The notes under the pieces were generated by a model. That model did no database searches. It saw only the letters and a program-made list of their open reading frames with translations, and was not told the origin of the DNA. From NCBI GenBank assembly GCA_028023455.1, contig JAQFVV010012396.1, positions 24,759,330 through 24,823,329 on the forward strand: a stretch of 64,000 nucleotides of DNA, in the 5' to 3' direction. Below are positions 51,866 to 63,235 of the stretch, one piece after another; position 1 is the first letter of the stretch, and each line of letters starts with the position of its first letter. This stretch comes from Epiperipatus broadwayi (taxonomy: Eukaryota; Onychophora; Udeonychophora; Euonychophora; Peripatidae). Made by a program: the position numbers and the translations under genes.

Positions 51866-52850
51866 TAATGGCAGCTACTGACAAGGTGACCCAAAACTTG
51901 CCTCCAGAAGAAGCAGCAGAGTTACGCTGGAGAGTAAAAAGGACACTTGAAAGACAGCAAGTGCACAAGCAGAAGTCAAACATTTCATACATCTACAATC
52001 AGTCTTCCTGCCAACAAAGGTAACACTACAGTTGTAATTGATAAAACTGATTATGATAACAAAATACAAGGCTTTTTCACAGCAGGCCAATACAAAAACG
52101 TAGCCAAAAATCCAATTCCAAATACAGAAGTAAAACTACAAGCATTACTCCAGAAGCAACACAGGTATTTCAGTGATTCAGAAAAAAGAAAATTAACTTC
52201 ATATTTCAGCAAGATTCCTCACCTATTCAGAATGCCTAAAATCCATAAAGACAATGTTCCATTAAGACCTATTGTTAGTTCTAAAAATTCACCATGTCAA
52301 AATCTGTCAAGATTTCTTCTCGAAGTTCTTAGTCCATTGACATATAAAACACAGTCTTTCATCAGAGATTCTAAGCACTTTGTAGAATTAGTCAGGAACA
52401 TGAAAGTGGAAGAACTGACAAATTGGTAAGCTTTTATGTGGAAAGTCTGTTTACAAATGTACCATGTGATAAGGCATTGTCTATTGTAAAAAAAGGTTAT
52501 ATGATGATAATAGTCTACAAACTAGAACAGCTCTACCTATTGATAGTATAATGGAATTATTAACATTCTGTGTAACAACAACATACTTTCAATATAACTC
52601 AGAATTCTTCCAACAAAATTAAAAGATGGCCATGGGATCATCAGTCACCCTTGCTCAGCAACATTTACATGGAAGAAACTTGAAACCATAGCCATAAATA
52701 CTATTCCATGTCCACCTAAAGTATGGCTTTGATATGTTGATGATACATTTGAGGTATGGCCACATGGTGAGGTAAAATTAGTCATTCTGGATGCACATTA
52801 ACAACATATCATCCTACAATTCAATTCATGGTGGAATCAGAATGAGAGCA
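51866..52850 (+). pseudogene. Penelope-like reverse transcriptase, broken
   Basis: Blocks in order: an N-terminal stretch with LPPEEAAELRWRVKR (51905 on), then after a frameshift near 51980 LPANKGNTTVVIDKTDYDNK (about 52007-52066), IPHLFRMPKIHK and VPLRPIVSSKNSPCQNLSR (about 52215-52310), then another shift and SLFTNVP (about 52445-52465). Further come TTYFQYN, MAMGSS and YVDDTF (YVDD at 52733-52744). These are hallmark motifs of Penelope-type RT. The block before SLFTNVP reads FYVE where the family has FDVx, so the motif-A catalytic Asp is lost. At least two frameshifts and several stops lie between motifs. The piece is non-functional as written. Confidence 0.85.
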
Positions 52851-52857
52851 AAAATTG

Positions 52858-53035
52858 GTTTTTGGGTGTTTTTTGGAAAAACCCCGAAAAAAAAAAAAAA
52901 AAAAAAAAGTGTAAAAAAAACCAACACACTCGGAAAATTTTGAAAAAAAATATTTGGGAATATAAATTACAAAAAAAAAACCCAAAAAGAGGAGTTTTTT
53001 TTTACTATGAAAAAAAAAAAAAGGTTTTAGAAGCC
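52858..53035 (+). other. A-run-laden stretch inside the element, likely consensus noise
   Basis: Here the coding sequence dissolves into runs of up to about 22 A and long T runs, while fragments of the expected protein (a PTHT block after GTGTAAAAAAAA, then KRGV) remain at the right spacing. Neither flank looks like this. A simple-repeat expansion would not keep scattered codons at correct intervals. Confidence 0.5.
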
Positions 53036-53640
53036 AGTGATTTGGAAAAAGAAAAGATTCACATAGAACAAATGCTTATGATGAATGGTTATCCACCAGC
53101 AGTCATTAGGAAAACCTTCAATAGACAACACAAAGAGACACCAAAAGAGAAAACAGCTATTGGTATGGTAGTGTATCCATACATACCAGGAGTGGCGGAC
53201 AAATTAAAGAAAATCTGCCATCAATATAACATTAGAACTGCTTTCCAAAGCCATACCACATTTCAAAGAATGCTTACTTCTACTAAGCCTAAACTGAAAA
53301 TGCTGAAGAACAAAACTGTATCTGTGAAATACCATGTGAATGTGGAAGGAAATACATTGGTGAAACTTGCCGCCTGGTTGAATAGTGATTGAAGGAACAC
53401 AAACTAATGGTTAAAAGAGAAAAACAGATGTGTCTACCATATCAGAACATGTATGTACTAATGACCATATGCTTAAGTGGGAAAATACAAAGATATTGGA
53501 TAGAGGAAAAAATGCATAGAAGAAAATTCAAGAAAGCTGCTCATATGACAATGGTAAATAATCCTATAAATCAACCCAGTGTGGAAATACACAATGTATG
53601 GAAGTCTTTAAATAATATTATTCATAGGAAAAAATAAAAA
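53036..53640 (+). pseudogene. Penelope-like C-terminal region with GIY-YIG endonuclease
   Basis: From 53036 an open frame reads EKEKIHIEQMLMMNGYPPAV, then TAIGMVVYPYIPGVADKLKK and HTTFQRMLTSTKPKLKM, the linker typical of Penelope-like elements. A frame change then gives CEIPCECGRKYIGETCRLVE (53323 on), the GIY-YIG core with its Cys-rich CxxxPCxC signature. It is followed by a stop (TAG, then TGA) where QR would be expected, both explainable by C-to-T change. LKEHKL follows. The frame at 53389-53637 then carries the remaining C-terminus with HMTMVNNPINQPSVEIHNVW. As written it cannot be translated through. Confidence 0.8.
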
Positions 53641-53747
53641 ATAAAAGTAATAATAATTAGCCTTATTATAAAAAAAAAATTGAAGGACTCAGGAGGATTT
53701 GAACCAACCTTTATATATAAATATATCAAATTTCTACTATATATTGC

Positions 53748-53828
53748 CTTTGACAGAATAGCTCAGTTGGTAGAGTGCTTTCCTTAAATTTGATATTCAA
53801 GAATCTAAAGTGTGAGTTCAACTTCTAA
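53748..53828 (+). repeat. tRNA-like segment within the Penelope-like terminal repeat
   Basis: The right arm has AATAGCTCAGTTGGTAGAG, a textbook A box with D arm GCTC/GAGC in the left-arm version, then after about 45 nt GAGTTCAACTTC, a B-box-like T arm. The same segment is present in the left arm (about 51296-51372, minus strand). An antisense GGTTCAAATCC (perfect B box) also lies at about 53695-53705. So the terminal repeats carry tRNA-derived sequence. It may give a Pol III promoter, or a SINE inserted in an ancestor. Confidence 0.6.
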
Positions 53829-53955
53829 GTGAATATTGTCACTGTGCATATAGGCCAGCAACAACTGAAGAAGAGTAGAGAATAATACTACTCGAAATGT
53901 TGTGTAATTACTAACCTGTATTGTCTATTTGTGTGTTATTACTAACAAGTTGTTT

Positions 53956-54112
53956 TAATTATAAATTTATTAAATGCACATTGGGCAAGTAGGTTAAAGT
54001 AAAGAAGGGTTCCCCTCTTTTCTTCCATAGTGTAAGCTTGTGGTTAAACACCTGTAGAGGTCCCTAATATCGCATTTTACACACATATTCTCAAGGTTAC
54101 AGCCTTGGTAAA
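53956..54112. mobile_element. 157-bp insertion with 19-bp target duplication
   Basis: TATTACTAACAAGTTGTTT occurs at 53937-53955 and again at 54113-54131. The left arm of the element has this site only once, without the insert, so it is a later insertion. The insert is less AT-rich than its surroundings and on minus ends with an AT-rich tail. I do not recognise it as a tRNA, 5S or 7SL derivative. The long duplication suggests retroposition of a small RNA. Confidence 0.75.
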
Positions 54113-54226
54113 TATTACTAACAAGTTGTTTGTGTTTGGAAAGTTTAAATAAAGTTTAAAATTTACTATACATTCAACATACACTCATAAATGATGGAAA
54201 TAATCCAACATATCACATGTTATGAT

Positions 54227-55465
54227 TAATAATAAGCCTTTAAATCTAAAATAAAATCAAAAATGTCTCACTGATAATGGACTTTGATCACATGTCAGCA
54301 ACAAAACCTTACCCTGAATAGTAATTTGTCAAAAATATATAAAATTAAACTTCAGAAAAGCAATAGATTAATAAAGAATTTTATTTCTGTTTTTTTACTG
54401 AAATTAGAATGAGTTAATTAAAAATACTAAAACGTATCTTTTTTTCTCATTTCATTAAAAAGCATAAATACCAAATAGATTACAATTAATCCATTCACTT
54501 AGAATATTCATTAGATGATATAAGTGAAAACAACTGAGATGGATCAAAATCTTGTATAGATATTTCAATACACAACATTAAAAAAATAATCCACACATCA
54601 AAAATAAATATAATGATCACTGGACTATTATTAATATAAAATGTATGGTACAAAATTGTAGATGTCTGATAAAACAAAATATGCCAGATAAAAAAAAATC
54701 ATTAATTGGTCTAAAACTGACAATTCAGTGACTAAACCTGACATTAAACTGATCTAGATTTCTTCATAGGATCTGATTCTGAAACAGCAGTCCATATATC
54801 ACTGGAAAAGTCAATCCAAATTTTTCTTGACACATCAATTCTGAATACAGCATGATATAAGCAAGTAAACAAAAGAAAAATCCTACATTTCAGAAACAGA
54901 TCATAGTATTTTGAAGAGTACAAGACAAAACTGAGTAGTTTTATAGAAAATATTTTGTAATCTAGTTTTATCAATCACATTTTCATCCAAAGATAAAGCT
55001 TGAATTTAGGAAAGAAAATTAATATAGAAAATTAATATAACTTTATGCTTTCAATGAGTCTTTCTGTCATCTTAAAATTAAAATAGCTAAAGTATTATCA
55101 ATCAGTCAAAGAATAATCTATTAGAACATTACAAATTTGTTACCATTGCCAATTTTTGATATTAACCTATACCATGAACACAATTGTAATAAATACATAT
55201 TAAATGTGTTATTAGATAGATAATTAATACTATCACATTTATTCATGAACCTTTTGATTTATAAAGTGACAATATTTTCATCAATGGGATAACTTGCTCA
55301 GAGTAATATAGATAATTTTAAAGATGGTTTGATGTATTCATTTTTCTTAAGAAAACTCCAAACACTTAAAAAAAAATGTCAAAAGATATAAGACCTGTTT
55401 TTAGATATTTGAAAATAAAGATATTCAAAAAATATTTCCACTCATTAAAGTAATTTTATTTATGC
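54227..55465. other. AT-rich intergenic sequence
   Basis: Nothing supported. The minus-strand frames at 54495-54677 and 54744-54974 show no domain. Confidence 0.45.
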
Positions 55466-55866
55466 ATTCGTCTCAGACTTTCATGCCATTTCACCATCCA
55501 CTCTATCTCATACTACTGATACACAAGACCACACACATGCAGAAAAGATAAATAATCACCAATATACGTATTTTGTACTAAACCAGCATTCATCAGTTGG
55601 TCCAGATTACCATCTCCTATACATATATATATATATAATCAGTACCATCTCCTATATATATATATATATATAATCAGTGCTCATTTTATATCAAGATAGC
55701 AAATCCTTACAATTTAATTCAGGCTTCAACCTACTCCAACCCCCCAACTCTTCAGCCATCCATTCCATTTGAAATCTGATAATAGAATTCCCAAATCCTA
55801 TGCCGATGCCAATATTGTTGTCATACTCATGTTGACCTGAAGTCACTCCGATCCCTCATGCACAAT
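55466..55866 (-). repeat. Rpt-A copy 5
   Basis: Full-length-looking copy on minus with all shared blocks. The hammerhead at 55558-55601 (minus) has CTGATGA, perfect ACCAA/TTGGT stem I and an AT first pair in stem II. However, GAAA is changed to AAAA and stem II is broken near it, so it is probably inactive. The AT-rich linker (55620-55678) carries a local tandem duplication including ACCATCTCCTATA. Confidence 0.8.
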
Positions 55867-55877
55867 ATATATATATA

Positions 55878-56031
55878 TTGGTGATTATTTATATTTTCTG
55901 CATGTTAGTGGTCATGTGTATCAGTAGTATGAGATAGAGTGGATAGTGAAGTGGCTTGAAAGTCTGAGTTCAAATCCCCTATATTTACAATTAGGCTCCA
56001 GGTTTAAGAGTGCCTGGTATTTCAAATCTTA
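55878..56031 (+). repeat. Rpt-A copy 6, starting at the hammerhead cut
   Basis: This copy begins with TTGGTGATTATTT, exactly the bases 3' of the predicted hammerhead cleavage site in other copies, preceded only by an (AT)n run. It continues through GGTCATGTGTATCAGTAGTA, the B-box-like CTGAGTTCAAATCCCC and GGCTCCAGG, and ends at TGCCTGGTATTTCAAATCTT, the same end as copy 3. It faces copy 5. Confidence 0.75.
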
Positions 56032-56039
56032 TGTATTAG

Positions 56040-57361
<1,322 letters not shown>

Positions 57362-57502
57362 TAAAAAATAGATATTTATTAGAAACTATTGAGAGTAACT
57401 AGTTGTAACTAGTTGTACATGTATGTAAATTCTTGATGCTAGTGTACCAGTGTCACTGTTGATTCATGTAACACTTGAGCTTCAACAGATATTGATGCGT
57501 GT

Positions 57503-60500
57503 TCACTGATCTGGTAGGGTGACCTTGTTCCAGGTTTCTTGGTATAGCCATCCCGATGCCAACAGTTGGTCTCTGGCCCTAAAATTCCTAAGCAACTTTG
57601 TGTAGATGTTGTAGACATTGGTAGGTACATGTCTAAAGATGTAATTGCATCTGGTAATCCACACAGCAAAGTTCAGAAAAATGGACAATCTTATGGTGGC
57701 AAAAATCCCTGTCTTGATTGCGTTTTGAATGAAGAGTACTTCACTGATGTTTAGCAAAACACTTTCATTGATGAAAGTCCACAGTGGATAAAAATAAGGG
57801 CAGGAATGCAACAGGTGCTGGATTGTTTCATCCACTGTGGAGCATAATTGGCATTGAGGGTTTAGTTTGCTGTAGCCTCTTTTCCAGATTAGGAAATGGT
57901 TTGTAGGCAACGCGGAGAGATTTAGCTTGATGAGGAAGTTTATAAATTTGGGTTCGAGATACCAGTTCTTAAACTTCCTAATTAGTAATTTGTTGTTGAT
58001 ACCAAGTGTATTCTGGAGTGTGGTCTCATTTGGATATTTGATTTTGTAAGTCTGCCAATAGGTTTTTTTTATCATCTAGAGTGAGTTGTGTTAGGTCTAT
58101 TGAGTTTTTTGCATATACCCAGATATCGGTCATCCACTTGCTAGTGAATGGCGGAGGCATGTCAGTAGGATCAACAAATGAGTGCGGTTTTAAGATGGTT
58201 CAAGGTGAATGGAGCGAAGTACTCACAATGATTTTTGAAGGTACCAGGTGGAGACAGAGTGCAATCCCAACCCATTGAGCTCCTTAGGCCTTTGGCCATG
58301 CTGATGGCCACTACCCTGCCATTCCAAAGAGCTTTCGAGCATAGTGAGTTTATTGCCCATTCAAAGGTTTTAGTAGGCTTGACAATTGGGAAATAATAGT
58401 TCAGTCTAGGATAGACTAACATATTGAGAAGGGCAGTCTTTCCAGGAAGTGATACAGAGATTTTTGAGAGTGAGCCAACGATTTTTCTTGTTTTGTCCAG
58501 AACTAAGTTTTGAATGTTCTTGGCCATGGCGAGCCTGGATTTGGAGATTGGAAAGCCTAAGAAGGGTTGTGGCTTAGCCGTGAAAATTGAGGGAATGATT
58601 TCTCCTGTCTTTATTTTCCACATCGATGACTTGCTGTGATTTATTTGAAAATTTAGAATTCTAGCATGTTTCTCTATGATTTGTAATGCAGTCTGAAGGT
58701 GATATTTGTGTGGAAGGAAGATTGATACATCATCGACATAGGTGATGTGGTGCACCTGATGTTTCAGGGCAGGTACATATATCCCCAGAATCTTAGATTC
58801 AATTTCTTTGAGGAAGGGGTTGATGTACGTGATAAAACACAGTGTAGCCAATGGTGATCCCTGAGGGATGGATAAATGTGGTCTGAAGCCGGCTGACAGC
58901 TTACCATCAATAGACATGAATATTGACCTGTTGAGCAGAAGATTTCTTATTATGTGAATTAAAATGTCAGGCACTTGATAGTCATGTAGGGTTTGAAGTA
59001 GTGTTGATGGGGATGACGGTGTTGAAGGCAGAGGAAAAGTCAAGTTGAATTACTATTGGTTTTGATTTTCTTTGCATTCTGACATGCTCAATCAGGAGCA
59101 GGAAGTGCCGGACTTCATCGCTGGTGGAAGAGCCTTGGCGAGCAAATTGATACTTGGAAATGTGATTGTAAATCTGATTTTGAATACGATCTTTAACTAT
59201 GGATTCTATTGTTTTGATGAGAAGGGTAATTATTGATATAGGTCTTATGTTCAACAGGCTGGAAGGGTTAATGTGTTTTTTTAGAAATGGCACTAGCAAT
59301 ACAGGATAAAGGTCTGGGATATTCAGGAAGTCACCAGCAAGCAGGTCAATCATTTGCCGGACTATGGGTGCAGTGAAGTAACTCAGATGGAGAAGCACAA
59401 ATCTTGGGATGCCATGTAGTCCAGGATGTGTGCTTTGGGGATAGGACTGTAATTTTTGGATTATTTGCTGTTCAGTAATATTATGTTCATGACTTCCAAC
59501 CAACTGTTTCCAGATGCTTCCGATTTTGAAATTGGTACTTTGGAGTTTGCAACGAAAGTGTTTATGAATCTTGTCGAGCATTTTGGGACCGCTATAGCAG
59601 TGCTGATCTACTGTTAACATTGTAGGAGTGGGCCTTTTGATCATCCCCAGAGCCCACCTGATATAGCTGCGAGTCCAATTATGAGGATTATCAATAAAGA
59701 CTTTTGACCTTTTAGTGGCCATGTATTGAGCAAGCACTTTTTGTTTGTGGTAGTATTGACTTTTGAGTTCCATTATTTCTTGTACATTAGGGTTTGTGAA
59801 TGTGAGGGCATTCAACTTGTTACTAATATTTTCAAGGTCCTTAATGAGTTGATTGGGACCTTTCGTTTTCTTTGTGTAGGAGTCAATAAGAGAGCTCAAG
59901 ACTCCAACAAATAGAGACCAAGCTTGGATGGGGGGGGGAGAGAGAATATTTTGATTTTGTTGAATAAGATATATGCCTCTGAACATATCAACTCTGGAGT
60001 GGTGGCTTTATTTAACATTCTTATGGTGCAAGCATGACAGTTTGGGACTGGTATAGTGGCATTGATTTGAAAAGATATTAACATGGCGAGGTGGTCAGAG
60101 AAAGGCACCAGTTGAAGACAGCCTTCGAGGTCAAAGTGTATGTCTGGAGTATAGAAAAGCAGGTCAATCAGAGATCTTCTGTGCAACGTGTAGAAGGAGA
60201 AGGCATCGGGAGGGAAAAAACCCTCTCCACACAAGAAGACTCTGTTGAGTAGGTGATGAAAGATCGAGTTTAAGTTTTGGTAACTCATATTGAAGTCACC
60301 GAAGAAGATAGCTGGAGATGTGTTAGATGAAAGAAGGGCATTAATTCTGTTGATTGCAGGATGTGCTGAGTTCAGGGAATTTCTAAAGTATGAGTAAATT
60401 ATGTTGAGGGAATAATTCCCAAATGTTAGGTTTATTACTAGTAATTCTTTGTCTAAATTTAGAGTTCTGAGTTTGTTATATGGAAGGTTTTTGCTAATGA

Positions 60501-60720
60501 GGAATGCCACTCCTGATGATGCAGAGTTGGAAGAAGTGTACTGAAAGTAGCCATAGTGTTGCATCATTTGTGAAATTCTGTGGTCTGACTGATAGTGAAG
60601 CTTGGTCTCTGAAAAGCACACAATATGGATGTTCATTTTGTCAAGCCATTTTTCAATAGCATGAATGCGGTTGAGAGAGTTGAGTCCTCTTACATTAAAG
60701 CCTGCATTTTTAAGTTGCAT
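57503..60720 (-). pseudogene. LINE ORF2: AP endonuclease, reverse transcriptase, C-terminal CCHC
   Basis: Starts at ATG 60720 (MQLKNAGFNVRGLNS). Endonuclease motifs: CFSETKLH, FFGDFNMS, RRSLIDLLF and FSDHLAML. After a frameshift at a run of nine G (59930-59938) comes the reverse transcriptase: HPGLHGIPRFVL, LLNIRPISIITLLIKTIESI, YQFARQGSSTSDE and motif A QLDFSSAFNTV (about 59040). A second shift near 59000 is followed by SIPQGSPLA (motif B), YVDDVSIF (motif C, about 58735) and FLGFPIS. A third shift at a T run near 58065 leads to the C-terminal zinc motif CQLCSTVDETIQHLLHSC (about 57835). All catalytic residues I can identify are present. Only three frame breaks interrupt about 1070 codons, and two lie at homopolymers. 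It is either a young, just-broken copy or an intact one with consensus errors. Confidence 0.85.
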
Positions 60721-60775
60721 GATTTATGTTTTAATGGGCTTCAACTGAGAGAAGTGGCTATTCACCCATATGGGG

Positions 60776-63176
60776 TTATTCACTTAATACTAGTTGTTCT
60801 TCCATGTTCATGGAGTCTTGAACTTGCATTTCTGTATCATGAGCCTTATGTGTTGAATGCTCTGGTATTGGAATTTGGGATATTATGGATTGTTTTGGGT
60901 TGAGTGTCACCTCAATATATCTGCTATTGAAAGGTGTGTCTTGCAGAGAAGTGCGGTCTTGTGTAACTAGTAATTCCGCATGTTTGGTTCTTTTATTTTC
61001 TTTCTTCCTTTTATTGGTCAGTCCTCTGTTAGTGTTGAGTTCTGCAACGCTTGGCTTCATATCCGAATCAGCAGTCGAATTAGTTAATTCATCATGCTGG
61101 GAGCTAGAAGAGTCTTGAGTTTTCCTTTTGTTAGTTGGAGTATGATCTTTATGCCTCATTTGCAGGGTCGGGTATGTTGTGGTTGCAAGTTCTTTTTTTT
61201 GTTAAACTTTGTCACTGGTGAACCAGATTTGGCTTAGTGTGGTCGATAACATCATGCTTTGTATGATGAGGAGAGGGTGCTTGTGATCTCTGTATGGCAG
61301 CGTCAGCATCATCCCTAAGGATCTTGCTTTCAGTGTCAATTTCTTGTTTATTCACCTGTGTTGTTTCCATGAGTGTTTTGTGTGCTTGTTGATTAGTCTG
61401 CACTGTAGAGTGGGTGGTGAGAAGTTGCAGGGAGGAAGGAGGATCGTGAGTCATTGTATTACATTTGTGATATTTGGTTTTCCTTGTTTTGCACAGGTCA
61501 CAAATTTTCATAGGACAGAGTTTGATGAGGTGTGAGCAGTCACCACAATGAAAACATTGAGGCTGCACCCCACGAATAGATATGTAGAGTGGACACTTTT
61601 TTTCCTCGAGTTTTACTGGAATATCCAGTAGAGTATATCCTGAGTTCAATCTAAGTGTGAAGGCCACACTATTTGATGGAAGTTCAAGATTGGATCTCGT
61701 TTCTGTCAAATATTTGAAGCTTGTGATTTCTCCATGTTTGGCCAACAGTCTTTGAAGGTCAGCTTGAGAGAAATTAACATAACAGTTACGTACAAGACCA
61801 TAAGCAATTCTGGGCCTATTCATGTCTATTTTGATTAGGTAGCACTGGTTTATGAAGAGTTGTTGTCTTTTAAACAGCTCTTTTTGGATAATATTGTTGA
61901 ACTCCACTATAAAATATCTTTTATTTGGATGGTGGTATATTCATTTTATTGCATCCCCTAGTTTTAGATTCTTCAGCAGCTCAAAGAAATCGTCTGTTGG
62001 AAAGGTGAACAGATTACAATTGTCGTTTGTGGTAGTGAGAATTAGTGTATTCTCATTATGATAATTCAAGAATGAGTTGAAAAGCAGTGAGGGAATTCTG
62101 GCATTAAATTCCTGACTAATAGATTGGTAATTATTTAGCGTTTGTGTTTTACTGTGTTGAGTCTGTTGCGGATTCATTTCATCACTAATAGGAGAAGGGC
62201 ATTCATCCTCAACAAAGTCTAAGATGAAGACTTGCAAAGATTGAGTGTCTGCTCTATGCCCCTGTGTATTGGCATTGTTATTACCCAGAGCAGCCGCATA
62301 ACTTCGGTTGTTAAAGATATTGGAAATTTCTGACTTTATTTTGAATTTGATGCTGTGTAATTGTAGTTACTTCTTTGTGTGTTATTTGAATTTGACAAGG
62401 CTTTAAATGTGGGAGAATCTGAAATGTGAAGGTTTAGTTCATCATTAGTTTCTAGCGAATATGTTTGATTTTGCGAATTGCTGCGTGTTTTTTTATTATT
62501 ATAGCTATCAGAATCGAAATCTGAGATTTCATTAGAATTTTGGTGCGAAGTCATGAAAGTGTTATTGTATTGCATGGAATGTGTTGTCCTATCTAAATCT
62601 CTATTTTGGACTTCCAACAATGTGATCAAGTCTGTTTCTTGATTGTGAGAAGAGCTGTTACGGTGGGTATTGGCAGCTTTAGGTGAAGTGCCACCTATGT
62701 TTTTTTTTTAAATTGGGAAATCTATCGCACCGTATTCTGGTATGTTATTTTCAATTTGAAACTGAGTGTTTATTAACTTGATTTTCAGTTTTAAGATTAA
62801 TGTTTGTGATAGTAGAATCCATTATGTTTAGGTTTTTAAGAGAAGCAGGGTTCTTCCCCACTTTTTTGAAATTTCGAATTGTGTTGGTCACTACAGCCAT
62901 TTGTTGCGAACTTGTGGTTTTAATGGATTTTTGCTTGCGATCTAATTTAACTTCTGTTTTCTTTTGGACATTTTTAGCAGGCTTTTTTTGTATGTTAAAA
63001 TCATCCTGCTCTATATTCTTTGATTTATAATTATTGTAAGGGCCTGAAGCTTGATCTAACTGAGGGCTTGTGCTAACGTTAGTTAAACGTTGCCTGATGT
63101 TTAAATCACTATGCGATCTTGTGATCGGACTAGACTTGATTTTTCCCTGTTCTAGGAAGTCGTATACACTGCTCAT
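60776..63176 (-). pseudogene. LINE ORF1 (gag-like) with zinc knuckles
   Basis: Starts at ATG 63176 (MSSVYDFLEQGKIKSSPITR). The N-terminal third is Ser/Asn/Lys-rich and looks disordered. SYAAAL (about 62295) is a block often seen in LINE gag proteins. An RRM-like region follows, with KRYFIVEF and YGLVRNCYVNF, then a CCHC knuckle CFHCGDCSHLIKLC and a second Cys/His motif CDLCKTRKTKYHKC (61555-61465). The tail (61159-60776) is Lys-rich. Frame breaks lie near 62770, near 62340, at the A run near 61195, plus a stop beside the A run at 62700-62709. One plain TGA stop interrupts the frame at about 61941. Total length would be about 800 codons. Frames before the listed ATGs often continue upstream, so those internal starts are not real. 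Confidence 0.8.
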
Positions 63177-63235
63177 TTTGTTGTTTATTCAAATAAACAG
63201 GTAAAAAAGGCTTACCTTTGGGCTACCACCACTCC

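Larger units (their letters stand above)
51073..54226 (+). mobile_element. Penelope-like element with inverted 3' copies on both sides
   Basis: A decayed Penelope-like retroelement on + (reverse transcriptase then GIY-YIG endonuclease) is flanked by long inverted repeats. The left arm (51073 to about 51864) is the reverse complement of the element's own endonuclease-to-terminus region (about 53245-54226, apart from a 176-bp later insertion). So a partial inverted copy abuts a 5'-truncated main copy. Complex partly inverted end structures are known for Penelope-like elements. The two arms differ at scattered positions only, so the duplication is older than the insertion but not ancient. Confidence 0.85.

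Noticed and set aside
53748-53828. A functional tRNA gene
   Set aside because: The A box is good but the anticodon region is too long and the acceptor stem does not pair, so it is tRNA-derived only.
57566-57754. Plus-strand frames across 57.4-63.1 kb
   Set aside because: They are shadows of the LINE ORFs on the minus strand.
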